DNA of 64,000 bases, from contig JAGBVU010000001.1 of the NCBI GenBank assembly GCA_017630155.1, positions 1 through 64,000 on the forward strand. The letters are read 5' to 3'. Numbering within the stretch: position 1 is the first letter of the stretch; the number at the start of each line of letters is the position of its first letter. Below are positions 42,759-50,865 of this stretch, in pieces. Position numbers and translations under genes: made by a program. Below the pieces are notes generated by a model that saw only the letters and a list, made by a program, of their open reading frames with translations, was not told the origin of the DNA and made no database searches. This DNA comes from Bacteroidales bacterium (GTDB lineage Bacteria; Bacteroidota; Bacteroidia; Bacteroidales; UBA932).

Positions 42759-44494
42759 TGATACATTTTGCACAGGCACAATACCTTTTATTAGTTTTCC
42801 TTATACCATTTTTCTTCCTGGTATATTGGATGATGCTCCGTGCCAGAAAAAGGAGGGTCGCTAAGTTCGGGGATCCTGAACTTGTGGATAGACTTGCACC
42901 CCACAGATCTTCAAAAAAAGGGTGGGTGAAGCTGGTTTTCTATTCGATCGCCTTTTTCTTCTTTGCAGTGGGGCTTGCAAGGCCTCAGATTGGTGCTACC
43001 CTGAAGAAGCAGGAGGTGAATGGTGCAGAGATTATGATTGCACTGGATGTTTCCAACTCTATGCTTGCGGAGGATTACTACCCGAATCGTCTCGAGAGGG
43101 CCAAACTTGCGATCTCCAAGCTTGTGGACAGACTTCAGGATGACAGAATAGGTCTGGTGGTATTTGCCGGGCAATCTTTTGTGCAGCTCCCCATCACTAC
43201 AGACTATGTCTCTGCCAAGATATTCCTCAATACGATATCTACAGAGAGCATCCCTGTGCAGGGTACAGCACTCGGAGATGCGGTATTGACCTGTATCAAG
43301 AGTTTCAGTCCTGACAGTGAGAACAGCAGGGCGATTATCCTAATTACTGATGGTGAAAACCACGAGGATGATCCTGTCCAGGCTGCGAAGGATGCTACCA
43401 CAGTAGGGGCCCGCGTCTTCTGTGTCGGTGTGGGATCGGCAGAAGGGAAGCCTATCCCCAAAGATGGGGAACTTATGAAAGACAAGGATGGGAACATAGT
43501 GGTTACCCGACTTGATGAGAAGACCCTCAGGGATGTCGCTATGGCAGGCAATGGCCTTTATGTCAGGGCTGGAACATCGGAATTCGGATTGAATCCCATA
43601 ATTGACGAGATAAGGGATATGGAGGCCAAGAGGTATGAGAATGTTGTGTTTGAGGCTTACGATGAGCAATATATGTATTTCTTTGGAATTGCTCTGTTCT
43701 TCTTGATGCTTGAATTTATGATCAATAACAGAAGAAATCGTAGAAAGCTTTTTATGGAGAATAAAGTGGTAGTGATAATCGTGGCAATGCTCCTCTCTGC
43801 GCCGGTTTTCGGGCAAGTGGACAAGAGGGAGGTGCGTGCAGGAAACAGGGCATACAAGGACGGCGATTTCCAGCAGGCTGAGATTGATTTCAAAAGGGGA
43901 GTTCTAAAGGATTCTACCTCTATAGCTTCGCAATACAATCTGGGCAATACCCTATATAAACTTGAAAATTATGAGGAGGCGGCCAAACATTATGGGGCGT
44001 TGAAGGATACCCTTCAGAACAGGGGGGTGGAGCATGGCTCTGATTACTACCATAATGTGGGTAACCTTGCCCTCAAAGGGAAGAAATACCAGGAGGCGGT
44101 GGATGCTTTCAAGGAGTCACTAAGGAGAAATCCTTCCGATATGGAGACAAAGTCCAATCTGGCTTATGCACAGAAAAAGCTGGAGGATCAGCAGAATCAG
44201 CAACAGCAACAGCAGCAGAATCAGGACCAGAATCAGGACCAAAATCAAAATCAGGACCAGCAACCTCAGGAGCAGCCACAAGACCAGAACCAGGATCAGA
44301 ACCAGAATCAAGATCAAGATCAAGATAAGGATCAGCAGCCCCAGAACCAGCAACAGTCTCCCCCAAAGATAACACCGCAGACTGCCCAGCAGATGTTGCA
44401 GGCAATAGAGGACAAGGAGAAAGAGACTCAGGATAAGGTGAATAAGGAGAAGGCTGAGAAACTGAAATCAAAACAGAAAGAGAAAAATTGGTAA
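42758..44494 (+). CDS. BatB-BatC fusion: VWA membrane protein joined to a TPR protein
   Basis: This 578-residue protein joins two normally separate Bat proteins. Residues 1-332 are BatB: two helices (about 9-27 and 57-74), a VWA domain with DVSNS at 97-101 and ILITDGENHEDD, and a closing helix (about 308-324). At Met333 (base 43754) a second signal-like segment begins (VVVIIVAMLLSAPVFGQ) in the same frame. BatC-type TPR repeats follow (about 355-460), then a Gln/Asn/Asp-rich stretch (about 470-530) and a Lys/Glu-rich tail. There is no stop between the halves. A signal-peptidase site after VFG could release the TPR part. An internal start at Met333 is possible. Confidence 0.9.
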   Translation: MIHFAQAQYLLLVFLIPFFFLVYWMMLRARKRRVAKFGDPELVDRLAPHRSSKKGWVKLVFYSIAFFFFAVGLARPQIGATLKKQEVNGAEIMIALDVSNSMLAEDYYPNRLERAKLAISKLVDRLQDDRIGLVVFAGQSFVQLPITTDYVSAKIFLNTISTESIPVQGTALGDAVLTCIKSFSPDSENSRAIILITDGENHEDDPVQAAKDATTVGARVFCVGVGSAEGKPIPKDGELMKDKDGNIVVTRLDEKTLRDVAMAGNGLYVRAGTSEFGLNPIIDEIRDMEAKRYENVVFEAYDEQYMYFFGIALFFLMLEFMINNRRNRRKLFMENKVVVIIVAMLLSAPVFGQVDKREVRAGNRAYKDGDFQQAEIDFKRGVLKDSTSIASQYNLGNTLYKLENYEEAAKHYGALKDTLQNRGVEHGSDYYHNVGNLALKGKKYQEAVDAFKESLRRNPSDMETKSNLAYAQKKLEDQQNQQQQQQQNQDQNQDQNQNQDQQPQEQPQDQNQDQNQNQDQDQDKDQQPQNQQQSPPKITPQTAQQMLQAIEDKEKETQDKVNKEKAEKLKSKQKEKNW

Positions 44495-44502
44495 AGGAAG
44501 AT

Positions 44503-46317
44503 ATGAAGCGAGTACCACTTATTATATTATTGACATTTGCATTGCTGTCGGTGGCTTTTCCGTCATTTGCCCAGCAGTATACACTTGTAGTCGATGCACC
44601 GGCTGTGGTGGCCCTTGATGAGCCTTTCCGCGTGGTCTTTACTGCATCGGGCAAAACCAAGGAGTTTAACCCTCCTCAGATATCGGATTTTCAGGTTCTT
44701 GCGGGACCTACAACATCCACTATGTCAAGCACAAATATCGTAAACGGACAGAGGACCCATACATATCAGGAGAGCTTCACGTTTGTCCTTTTGGCAAAAG
44801 GTGAGGGCAAATTCACCATTCCATCAGCATCAGTGGTGATAGATAAGGATACCTATACATCCAAAGCAGTGACAATAGAGGTGGTAAAGAGTCCGCAGAG
44901 GGGCAATTCTGATGCGACCGGGAACGGGGTCAATAACAGGGACAGATACCCCACCATCGGGGAGGATGACCTTATATTGTCTTTGACGCTGAGCAAGAAC
45001 AATGTGGTAAAGGGGGAGCCTGTGATTGCCACTCTCAAACTCCTTACCAGGACAAATATCAGCGGGGTAGAGGATATCAAGTTCCCATCTTTCAACGGCT
45101 TCTGGAGTCAGGAGATAGAGGCACCCACAAGCCTTGAGTTTGTAAGAGAGACATATAAAGGGGAGATATACAGTGCGGCATTGCTCCGCAAATATATGCT
45201 GCTTCCCCAGCAGACAGGTGAACTCTACATAGATCCGGCAGAGATGATTTGTGCTGTTCAGGTCCGTTCGAGTGCCCCATCGCGCTCCATCTTTGATGAC
45301 TTTTTTGACAATTACCAGACACTCAAGAAGAGGATGCACACCCCTAAAACCAAAGTTAATGTCAAACCGTTGCCAGGAGGGGCCCCTGCCTCATTTACCG
45401 GAGGTGTTGGAGACTACAGACTTGATGTGAAGTTGTCAAGGGACTCGCTGAATGCACACGAGGCAGCTTCACTTATCGTTACTGTTTCGGGAACAGGAAA
45501 CCTCAATCTTATCGAGGCTCCGAAGGTCAATTTCCCACCCGATTTCGAGGTTTATGATGTGAAGAGGAGGGAGAACATCTCTACTTCATCATCAGGCTCG
45601 AGTGGAACCAGGACATTTGAATATCCGTTTATCCCCAGAAGTTCAGGAGATTTTGAGATTGAACCTATTGAGTTCAGCTATTATAATGTAAACAGCAACA
45701 AATATATAACCCTTAAATCTGAGCCAGAAAAGATAAATGTGGCCAGAGGAGAGGAGGCTGGTGCTGCTGTTATCCCTTCCGGTGTGAACAAGCAGAGTGT
45801 GAAATCTCTTGGCCATGATGTCAGATATATTGTTACCTCTTCTGACCATCTCCGCAAAGGTGGAACATTTGTTATCGCCTCTTTTGGATTCTGGCTCGGA
45901 ATGGGTGCTGTGGTGGTTCTCTTCCTTGTGGCGGCATATATTATGGAGAGGAGCATCGCCAGGAAGAGGGATGTGGCCGGTATGAGGAACAGAAGGGCTA
46001 AAAAGGTGGCCAAAGAGAGGTTGCGCAGGGCAGAGTCTTTCCTCAAACAGGAGCTCTATACTGCGTTTTATGAGGAACTGCACAAGGCGATTCTCGGTTA
46101 TCTGTCAGATAAGTTCATGATCCCAGCAGGGGAGCTTAATAGGGATGTGATACGTGAGAAACTCGCTGCGAAAGGGGTCTCTGAGGAGATTGCAGGTGCC
46201 CTTGAGGGGGTTATTGATGCTTGTGAATATGCCCGCTATGCACCATCTGCCGGTGCAACAGCGATGGCCAACCACTATGAAGAGGCAGTAAGGGTTATTT
46301 CTGAAATTGAAAGCTGA
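44503..46317 (+). CDS. batD: BatD, periplasmic-facing membrane protein
   Basis: This is a 604-residue protein with signal peptide (about 1-24, ending FPSFAQQ). A long beta-sandwich periplasmic part begins YTLVVDAPAVVALDEPFRV and includes FSVxxxGxG-like repeats (LIVTVSGTGNLNLIEAPKV). A membrane helix at about residues 463-485 (FWLGMGAVVVLFLVAAYIM) leads to a cytoplasmic helical tail with ELYTAFYEELHKAILGYLSDKF. This matches BatD/oxygen-tolerance proteins. I chose the ATG at 44503; a TTG at 44488 is less likely. It follows batBC by 8 bases. Confidence 0.9.
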   Translation: MKRVPLIILLTFALLSVAFPSFAQQYTLVVDAPAVVALDEPFRVVFTASGKTKEFNPPQISDFQVLAGPTTSTMSSTNIVNGQRTHTYQESFTFVLLAKGEGKFTIPSASVVIDKDTYTSKAVTIEVVKSPQRGNSDATGNGVNNRDRYPTIGEDDLILSLTLSKNNVVKGEPVIATLKLLTRTNISGVEDIKFPSFNGFWSQEIEAPTSLEFVRETYKGEIYSAALLRKYMLLPQQTGELYIDPAEMICAVQVRSSAPSRSIFDDFFDNYQTLKKRMHTPKTKVNVKPLPGGAPASFTGGVGDYRLDVKLSRDSLNAHEAASLIVTVSGTGNLNLIEAPKVNFPPDFEVYDVKRRENISTSSSGSSGTRTFEYPFIPRSSGDFEIEPIEFSYYNVNSNKYITLKSEPEKINVARGEEAGAAVIPSGVNKQSVKSLGHDVRYIVTSSDHLRKGGTFVIASFGFWLGMGAVVVLFLVAAYIMERSIARKRDVAGMRNRRAKKVAKERLRRAESFLKQELYTAFYEELHKAILGYLSDKFMIPAGELNRDVIREKLAAKGVSEEIAGALEGVIDACEYARYAPSAGATAMANHYEEAVRVISEIES

Positions 46318-46322
46318 CAGTT

Positions 46323-47084
46323 ATGAAAAGAGCAATATTGTTTTTGGCCCTTGTACTGGTGTCATTGGCGGCAAATGCCAATGTACAGAGGGATTCTCTA
46401 TGGAACAGTGCAGTAGAGTGTTACGCCTCAGATGATTTTGAGGGGGCTTTGAACCATTTCAAAGAACTTGAGAAATTGGGATATGAGTCTGAAGAGTTGT
46501 TCTACAATATGGGGAATGCATACTTCAAGATGAGCGGGTACATAGCATATTCGGTGCTCTACTATGAGAGGGCTTTGAAACTCAATCCCTCATATAAGGA
46601 TGCACAGGCAAATCTCGAGTTTGTCCGCCAGTTTACACTGGACAAAATAGAGAGTGTCCCAGAATTTGTCCTTGTGACATGGTTCAAGTCGTTCAGGGAG
46701 ATACTTTCATCTGACGGTTGGGCATATTTGTCGCTAGCCATGTTTGTGGTGATAGCCCTCCTTCTTCTTGTATTCCGTTTCGGTAGAGCATTGGTGTGGA
46801 GAAAGGTGGCTTTCATATTTGCGATAATTGTAGCTATATTTATGGCCATTTCGGTGATTTTTGCCTTTGGCCTCAAGGGTGAGATGGAGTCCCAGGATGG
46901 GGCTATAGTGGTGAATCCTGTGAGCTCGGTGAAGAGCTCTCCAAATAATACAGGAAAGTCACTGTTCATCATCCACGAAGGGACCAAAGTGACTGTGCTC
47001 GAGGAGTTGGGCCAATGGTCAAAGGTGGAGTTGAGCGATGGGAGACAAGGGTGGATAGTAAAAAGAGACATTGAAATAATTTAA
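46323..47084 (+). CDS. batE: BatE, TPR and SH3-domain protein
   Basis: This is a 253-residue protein: a signal peptide (about 1-19), two to three TPR units (about 25-100, with ELFYNMGNAYFKMSGYIAYS and SVLYYERALKLNPSYKDA), two membrane helices (about 140-155 and 165-185), and a C-terminal bacterial SH3 domain ending LGQWSKVELSDGRQGWI. It closes the bat cluster, 5 bases after batD. SH3 domains often bind peptidoglycan, so a cell-wall contact is plausible. Confidence 0.9.
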   Translation: MKRAILFLALVLVSLAANANVQRDSLWNSAVECYASDDFEGALNHFKELEKLGYESEELFYNMGNAYFKMSGYIAYSVLYYERALKLNPSYKDAQANLEFVRQFTLDKIESVPEFVLVTWFKSFREILSSDGWAYLSLAMFVVIALLLLVFRFGRALVWRKVAFIFAIIVAIFMAISVIFAFGLKGEMESQDGAIVVNPVSSVKSSPNNTGKSLFIIHEGTKVTVLEELGQWSKVELSDGRQGWIVKRDIEII

Positions 47085-47104
47085 TACAATAAACAAATAA
47101 AACT

Positions 47105-48496
47105 ATGACACTAATCAAATCTATCTCTGGTATCAGAGGTACTATCGGTGGGGAAGTGGGCGATTGCCTTACCCCTGTGGACATTGTGAAATTTACTTCA
47201 GCCTATGCTGTAAGACTTAAAGAGAGAATCCCTGGAAAGGAGAGATATAAAGTGGTAGTCGGCAGAGACGCACGCCTTTCTGGTAAGATGGTGGACTCTG
47301 TAGTGTGCGGTACACTTATGGCTTGCGGTATCGATGTGGTAAATGCTGGTCTTGCATCTACCCCTACCACTGAGATGGCTGTTATCTTCGAGCAGGCTGA
47401 CGGCGGTATTATCCTTACTGCATCTCACAACCCAAAACAATGGAACGCCCTCAAACTTCTTAACGAGAAAGGTGAGTTCCTTGATGCAGAAGAGGGTGCA
47501 AAACTTTTGGCAGTAGCTGAGGCTGAGAATTTTGATTTTGCTGATGTGGACAATCTTGGTACTATGGAGTACAAGGATTTCACCCAACAACATATCGATG
47601 CAGTACTTGCACAGCCACTTGTAGATGTTGAGGCTATCTACAAAGCAGGTTTCAAAGTAGCTTTGGATGCTGTCAATTCAGTGGGTGGTGTTATTATGCC
47701 TAAACTTCTTGAGGCACTTGGCGTACAGTGCGAATGTGTTCACTGCGAACCTACAGGTCACTTTGCACACAACCCTGAACCACTTCCAGCTCACCTTGTG
47801 GACCTTTCTGCAAAGGTGGTGGAGACTGGTGCAGATTTCGGTATCTCAGTTGACCCTGACGTGGACAGACTTGCACTTATCTGCGAGGATGGCAAACCTT
47901 TCGGTGAGGAGTACACACTTGTTTCTGTATCGGACTATGTGCTTCAGAATGTTAAAGGTTCTACAGTTTCTAACCTTTCATCATCACGTGCACTTAGAGA
48001 TGTGACTGAGGCTCACGGTTGTACTTATACCGCTGCTGCAGTGGGTGAGGTAAATGTAGTTACCGAGATGAGACGTACAAATGCCGTTATCGGTGGTGAA
48101 GGTAATGGTGGTGTGATCTTCCCTGATCTTCACGCTGGCCGTGATGCCCTTATCGGTGTGGCTCTATTCCTTTCAAATCTTGCACATAAGAAGATGAAAG
48201 TTTCTGAGCTCAGAGCTACATATCCTCCATACGTAATCTCAAAGAACAAGATCGAGCTTTCTGATCCTGTGCTTATTGACAAGATTCTTGAGGAGGTTAA
48301 GAAAGAGTTCGCTAATGAGAGAATCACCACTATCGACGGTGTGAAGATTGACTTCGATGCTGACAAGATGTGGGTACACCTCAGAAAATCAAATACTGAG
48401 CCTATTATCCGTATCTACTCTGAAGCTTCTGATGAGGCTAAAGCTGAGGCTCTTGCCCAGAGAGTTATTGCGGTAGCAAACAGAATTAAAGGTTAA
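47105..48496 (+). CDS. glmM: phosphoglucosamine mutase (phosphohexomutase family)
   Basis: This is a 463-residue alpha-D-phosphohexomutase. It has the start SGIRGTIGGEVGDCLTP, the phosphoserine loop TASHNPKQWNALK (about 101-113, Ser is the catalytic residue), the metal-binding DPDVDRLALI, the sugar loop GGEGNGGVIFPD and the phosphate loop RKSNTEPIIRIYSE. GlmM converts glucosamine 6-phosphate to the 1-phosphate for UDP-GlcNAc. The length and GEGNGG loop fit, although phosphomannomutase relatives cannot be excluded by eye. It starts 20 bases after batE and overlaps the NamZ-like gene by one base. Confidence 0.85.
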   Translation: MTLIKSISGIRGTIGGEVGDCLTPVDIVKFTSAYAVRLKERIPGKERYKVVVGRDARLSGKMVDSVVCGTLMACGIDVVNAGLASTPTTEMAVIFEQADGGIILTASHNPKQWNALKLLNEKGEFLDAEEGAKLLAVAEAENFDFADVDNLGTMEYKDFTQQHIDAVLAQPLVDVEAIYKAGFKVALDAVNSVGGVIMPKLLEALGVQCECVHCEPTGHFAHNPEPLPAHLVDLSAKVVETGADFGISVDPDVDRLALICEDGKPFGEEYTLVSVSDYVLQNVKGSTVSNLSSSRALRDVTEAHGCTYTAAAVGEVNVVTEMRRTNAVIGGEGNGGVIFPDLHAGRDALIGVALFLSNLAHKKMKVSELRATYPPYVISKNKIELSDPVLIDKILEEVKKEFANERITTIDGVKIDFDADKMWVHLRKSNTEPIIRIYSEASDEAKAEALAQRVIAVANRIKG

Positions 48497-49617
48497 TGTT
48501 CTCGTTCAGAACCACACCATTGGACCAGCAGCCCGACATAGTCCTTGCAAAGGGGCGTGTCGGGGTGCTTTGCAATCAGGTGGCCTGGAACCCTGAAAAG
48601 GGGGAGTACCTTTTTGAGACCCTTTACCGCAAAGGGAATCTGAAGAAGGTGTTTGTCCCCTCGGAGGAGCTTGCCGGCTATACCCCTCTCAATCTGGAAG
48701 GGTGTGAGTTTTTCCCTATGGAGTCGATGGTGGAGAATCTTTCCGATATCGATGCTATCATAGTGGAGCTTCAGGAGATAGGTGCACGCTATTCACCTAT
48801 CATAGACCTGATGGCAGCCCTTTTCACCGCGATCCACCACAATGGACTTGAGATCTCTGTTTATGTCCTTGACAGGGAGAACCCTACCGGAAGATGTGTG
48901 GAGGGGACCACTGGCACACTTGGGATCCCTCACAGGCACGGACTTACCCTTGGGGAGATAGCCAATATGTTCCATACTGAGATGGGGGCAAAATTCCCTC
49001 TCCATATCATATCGTATCTGGTACGTTCGGCGACACAGTATATGATGCCGTGGAGTATCCCACCTATGGAGGATGTTGCTGGGATGTTTACCTCTGTATT
49101 CTATAGTGGTCAATACCTGTGGAGGGGGACCAATGTTACACCCGGTATCGGGACAACCCGTCCATATGAGATGTTCGGTGCTCCATTTATGAAGGTGCTC
49201 TCAGATTATTGTGCACGCAATGGTTTAGATAACTGGAATGACCCTTCCAACCCCATATATGATCCTGCTACCTTCATAAGGTGGACTATGTTTGTTCCTG
49301 GGGATGGGAGATATGCAGGGGAGGAGTGCTACGGCTTCCAACTGCTGCAAAATCCTGGTGTGCAGTATCATGCTCTCGGACACGCTCTCAGGATTATGAA
49401 ATTTGTCAAGAGTGAGTGCCCGGAGTTTGATATCGAGTGCGGCCTGGAGGAGATTCTTGATGATAATATCCTGATGGAGTATGTCAGGGGTGTCGATATA
49501 TGGGACGAGGTGAAGGAGAATATCAAGGTTGAGGAACAGAAGTGGATCAAGAAAGCCAAAAAATATCTCCTTTATGACGATAGCCTGTGGAGAATCAAGC
49601 AAATATTTGCAAAATAA
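48496..49617 (+). CDS. DUF1343/NamZ-like protein without signal peptide
   Basis: This is a 373-residue protein of the DUF1343 family, which includes NamZ exo-N-acetylmuramidases. Matching elements are VELQEIGARYSPII (usual DxQDxGxRxYTY), VLDRENPTGR (usual DRPNPxGG), HRHGLTLGEIANMF and GTTRPYEMFGAPF. Two things are unusual. It has no signal peptide, while NamZ enzymes act outside the cytoplasm. The position where many relatives have a PEHG motif reads PSEELAG. It overlaps glmM (TAATG), which links it to amino-sugar metabolism, possibly recycling of muramic acid. Activity may differ or be lost. Confidence 0.75.
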   Translation: MFSFRTTPLDQQPDIVLAKGRVGVLCNQVAWNPEKGEYLFETLYRKGNLKKVFVPSEELAGYTPLNLEGCEFFPMESMVENLSDIDAIIVELQEIGARYSPIIDLMAALFTAIHHNGLEISVYVLDRENPTGRCVEGTTGTLGIPHRHGLTLGEIANMFHTEMGAKFPLHIISYLVRSATQYMMPWSIPPMEDVAGMFTSVFYSGQYLWRGTNVTPGIGTTRPYEMFGAPFMKVLSDYCARNGLDNWNDPSNPIYDPATFIRWTMFVPGDGRYAGEECYGFQLLQNPGVQYHALGHALRIMKFVKSECPEFDIECGLEEILDDNILMEYVRGVDIWDEVKENIKVEEQKWIKKAKKYLLYDDSLWRIKQIFAK

Positions 49618-49649
49618 TTTGCAGTGGAAGTAAATAATATCTACTTTTG
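49618..49649 (+). promoter_or_regulatory. promoter of rpmE2
   Basis: TTTG (49618-49621), 20 bases, then TACTTTTG (49642-49649), both exact consensus matches. The -7 box lies 28 bases before the rpmE2 ATG, and the -33 sits just past the previous stop codon. Confidence 0.75.
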
Positions 49650-49677
49650 CTGCCCGTAAAATTAAAACCGATAAGAA

Positions 49678-49923
49678 ATGAAAAATGGAATTCATCCCGA
49701 AACCTACCGTCTTGTAGCTTTCAAGGATATGTCAAATGAGCACGTGTTCATCACCCGCTCTTGCGTTAACACTAAAGAGACCATCGAAATCGAAGGTGTT
49801 GAATACCCTCTAGTAAAGGTCGAGATCTCTAACACTTCTCACCCTTTCTATACTGGAAAGATGAAACTTGTGGATACTGCCGGCCGCGTAGACAAATTCT
49901 ACCAAAGATACAAAAGAAAATAA
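49678..49923 (+). CDS. rpmE2: 50S ribosomal protein L31, type B
   Basis: This is an 81-residue L31 of the type B (zinc-free) form. It begins [17 protein letters not shown] and ends [10 protein letters not shown]; the CxxC zinc pairs of type A are absent. The length matches type B. It has its own strong promoter and terminator and so is a single-gene unit facing the rplU-rpmA operon. Confidence 0.96.
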   Translation: MKNGIHPETYRLVAFKDMSNEHVFITRSCVNTKETIEIEGVEYPLVKVEISNTSHPFYTGKMKLVDTAGRVDKFYQRYKRK

Positions 49924-49945
49924 GCTGCCAAGACAGTATAAAAAT

Positions 49946-49975
49946 AGCGACTCTGATATCAGGGTCGCTTTTTTT
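49946..49975 (+). terminator. terminator of rpmE2
   Basis: AGCGAC (49946-49951) pairs with GTCGCT (49964-49969), with an inner CTGATATCAG-like pairing, followed by a T7 run. It begins 22 bases after the stop codon. Confidence 0.85.
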
Positions 49976-50010
49976 GTCCCCAGGAGGAGTCTTTATCCCC
50001 GGTAGGGGAT

Positions 50011-50052
50011 AAAAAAACCGGCCTCGTTATGGGGCCGGCTTTTGTCTTTTTC
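50011..50052. terminator. bidirectional terminator between rpmE2 and rpmA
   Basis: CCGGCC (50018-50023) and GGCCGG (50033-50038) form a GC-rich stem flanked by A7 on the left (a T-run for the minus strand, ending rplU-rpmA) and by CTTTTGTCTTTTT on the right. A further perfect dyad, TTATCCCC-GGTA-GGGGATAA (49993-50012), abuts it. Confidence 0.8.
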
Positions 50053-50061
50053 ACTGTATGA

Positions 50062-50322
50062 TTATTCAGCAAAAGGAAGAACTGACACAAATGATTTGTT
50101 GTTAGCCTTCTTCTGGAATTTTACAGTACCGTCAATTAGAGCGTAAAGAGTGTGGTCTTTGCCCATACCTACGTTTTGACCAGGGTTATGAACTGTACCT
50201 CTCTGGCGTACGATGATATTACCAGCTTTAGCAGCTTGACCGCCGAAAAGTTTAAGACCTAAACGTTTGCTGTGTGATTCACGACCGTTCTTTGAACTAC
50301 CGACACCTTTTTTGTGAGCCAT
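50062..50322 (-). CDS. rpmA: 50S ribosomal protein L27
   Basis: This is an 86-residue L27 beginning [20 protein letters not shown], with the conserved [17 protein letters not shown] and [13 protein letters not shown] segments. The N-terminus lacks the cleavable extension found in Firmicutes. It follows rplU after 25 bases, the usual order. Confidence 0.97.
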   Translation of the reverse strand: MAHKKGVGSSKNGRESHSKRLGLKLFGGQAAKAGNIIVRQRGTVHNPGQNVGMGKDHTLYALIDGTVKFQKKANNKSFVSVLPFAE

Positions 50323-50347
50323 AATCTAAATCTCCTTTTCTTTTAAG

Positions 50348-50656
50348 TTAAGCAATTTCATCAATTAGAATTTCAGTCAAATACTGACGGTGACCGTTTT
50401 TCTTCTGATAGCCTTTACGACGTTTCTTTTTGAAAACGATTACCTTTTTACCTTTGAGGTGGTCTACAACGGAAGCTTTAACAACGGCTCCGTCAACATA
50501 AGGTGAACCTACTTTTACTGCACCATCCTGATCAAGAAGAAGTACAGTGGTGAAATCAAGGGATGTACCAGGTTCTGCACCCAAGCGGTTAACGAAGATT
50601 TTCTTCCCTTTTTCCACTTTAAATTGCTGTCCTGCAATGTCTACAATTGCGTACAT
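50348..50656 (-). CDS. rplU: 50S ribosomal protein L21
   Basis: This is a 102-residue L21: MYAIVDIAGQQFKVEKGKKI at the start, VLLLDQDGAVKVGSPYVDGA in the middle and the basic KKKRRKGYQKKNGHRQ near the end. The length is standard. A promoter about 100 bases upstream leaves a leader of about 90 bases, long enough for translational feedback, although I cannot identify a known L21 leader motif. Confidence 0.97.
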   Translation of the reverse strand: MYAIVDIAGQQFKVEKGKKIFVNRLGAEPGTSLDFTTVLLLDQDGAVKVGSPYVDGAVVKASVVDHLKGKKVIVFKKKRRKGYQKKNGHRQYLTEILIDEIA

Positions 50657-50754
50657 TTATTTTAAGTTTTAAAGTTACTGACTGCAAGCGGTTATTATGG
50701 TTAAATAACTCTTATTCAATAGCTTAACAGCCTTCTATTCAATTTTTTGGACTG

Positions 50755-50786
50755 CAAATGTAATATATTGTATTTTCTTAAACAAA
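50755..50786 (-). promoter_or_regulatory. promoter of rplU-rpmA
   Basis: On the minus strand TTTG (50786-50783), 20 bases, then TACATTTG (50762-50755) are exact matches at ideal spacing. Transcription would start near 50749. Confidence 0.75.
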
Positions 50787-50836
50787 TTTTATTGGCTAAA
50801 ATGCCGATTATCAATAACAAGTTTGTTAAAAAATAT

Positions 50837-50844
50837 TACTTTTG
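50837..50844 (+). promoter_or_regulatory. -7 box for the ATPase-sirtuin operon
   Basis: TACTTTTG is an exact -7 match 21 bases before the ATPase start codon. No good -33 lies 19-21 bases upstream, so it may need an activator. Confidence 0.45.
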
Positions 50845-50865
50845 TGACGATAAAACAAAAAAGTT

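Noticed and set aside
44109-44660. 183-codon open frame opposite the batC/batD junction
   Set aside because: Its low-complexity content mirrors the Gln/Asn/Asp codons on the coding strand; no independent support.
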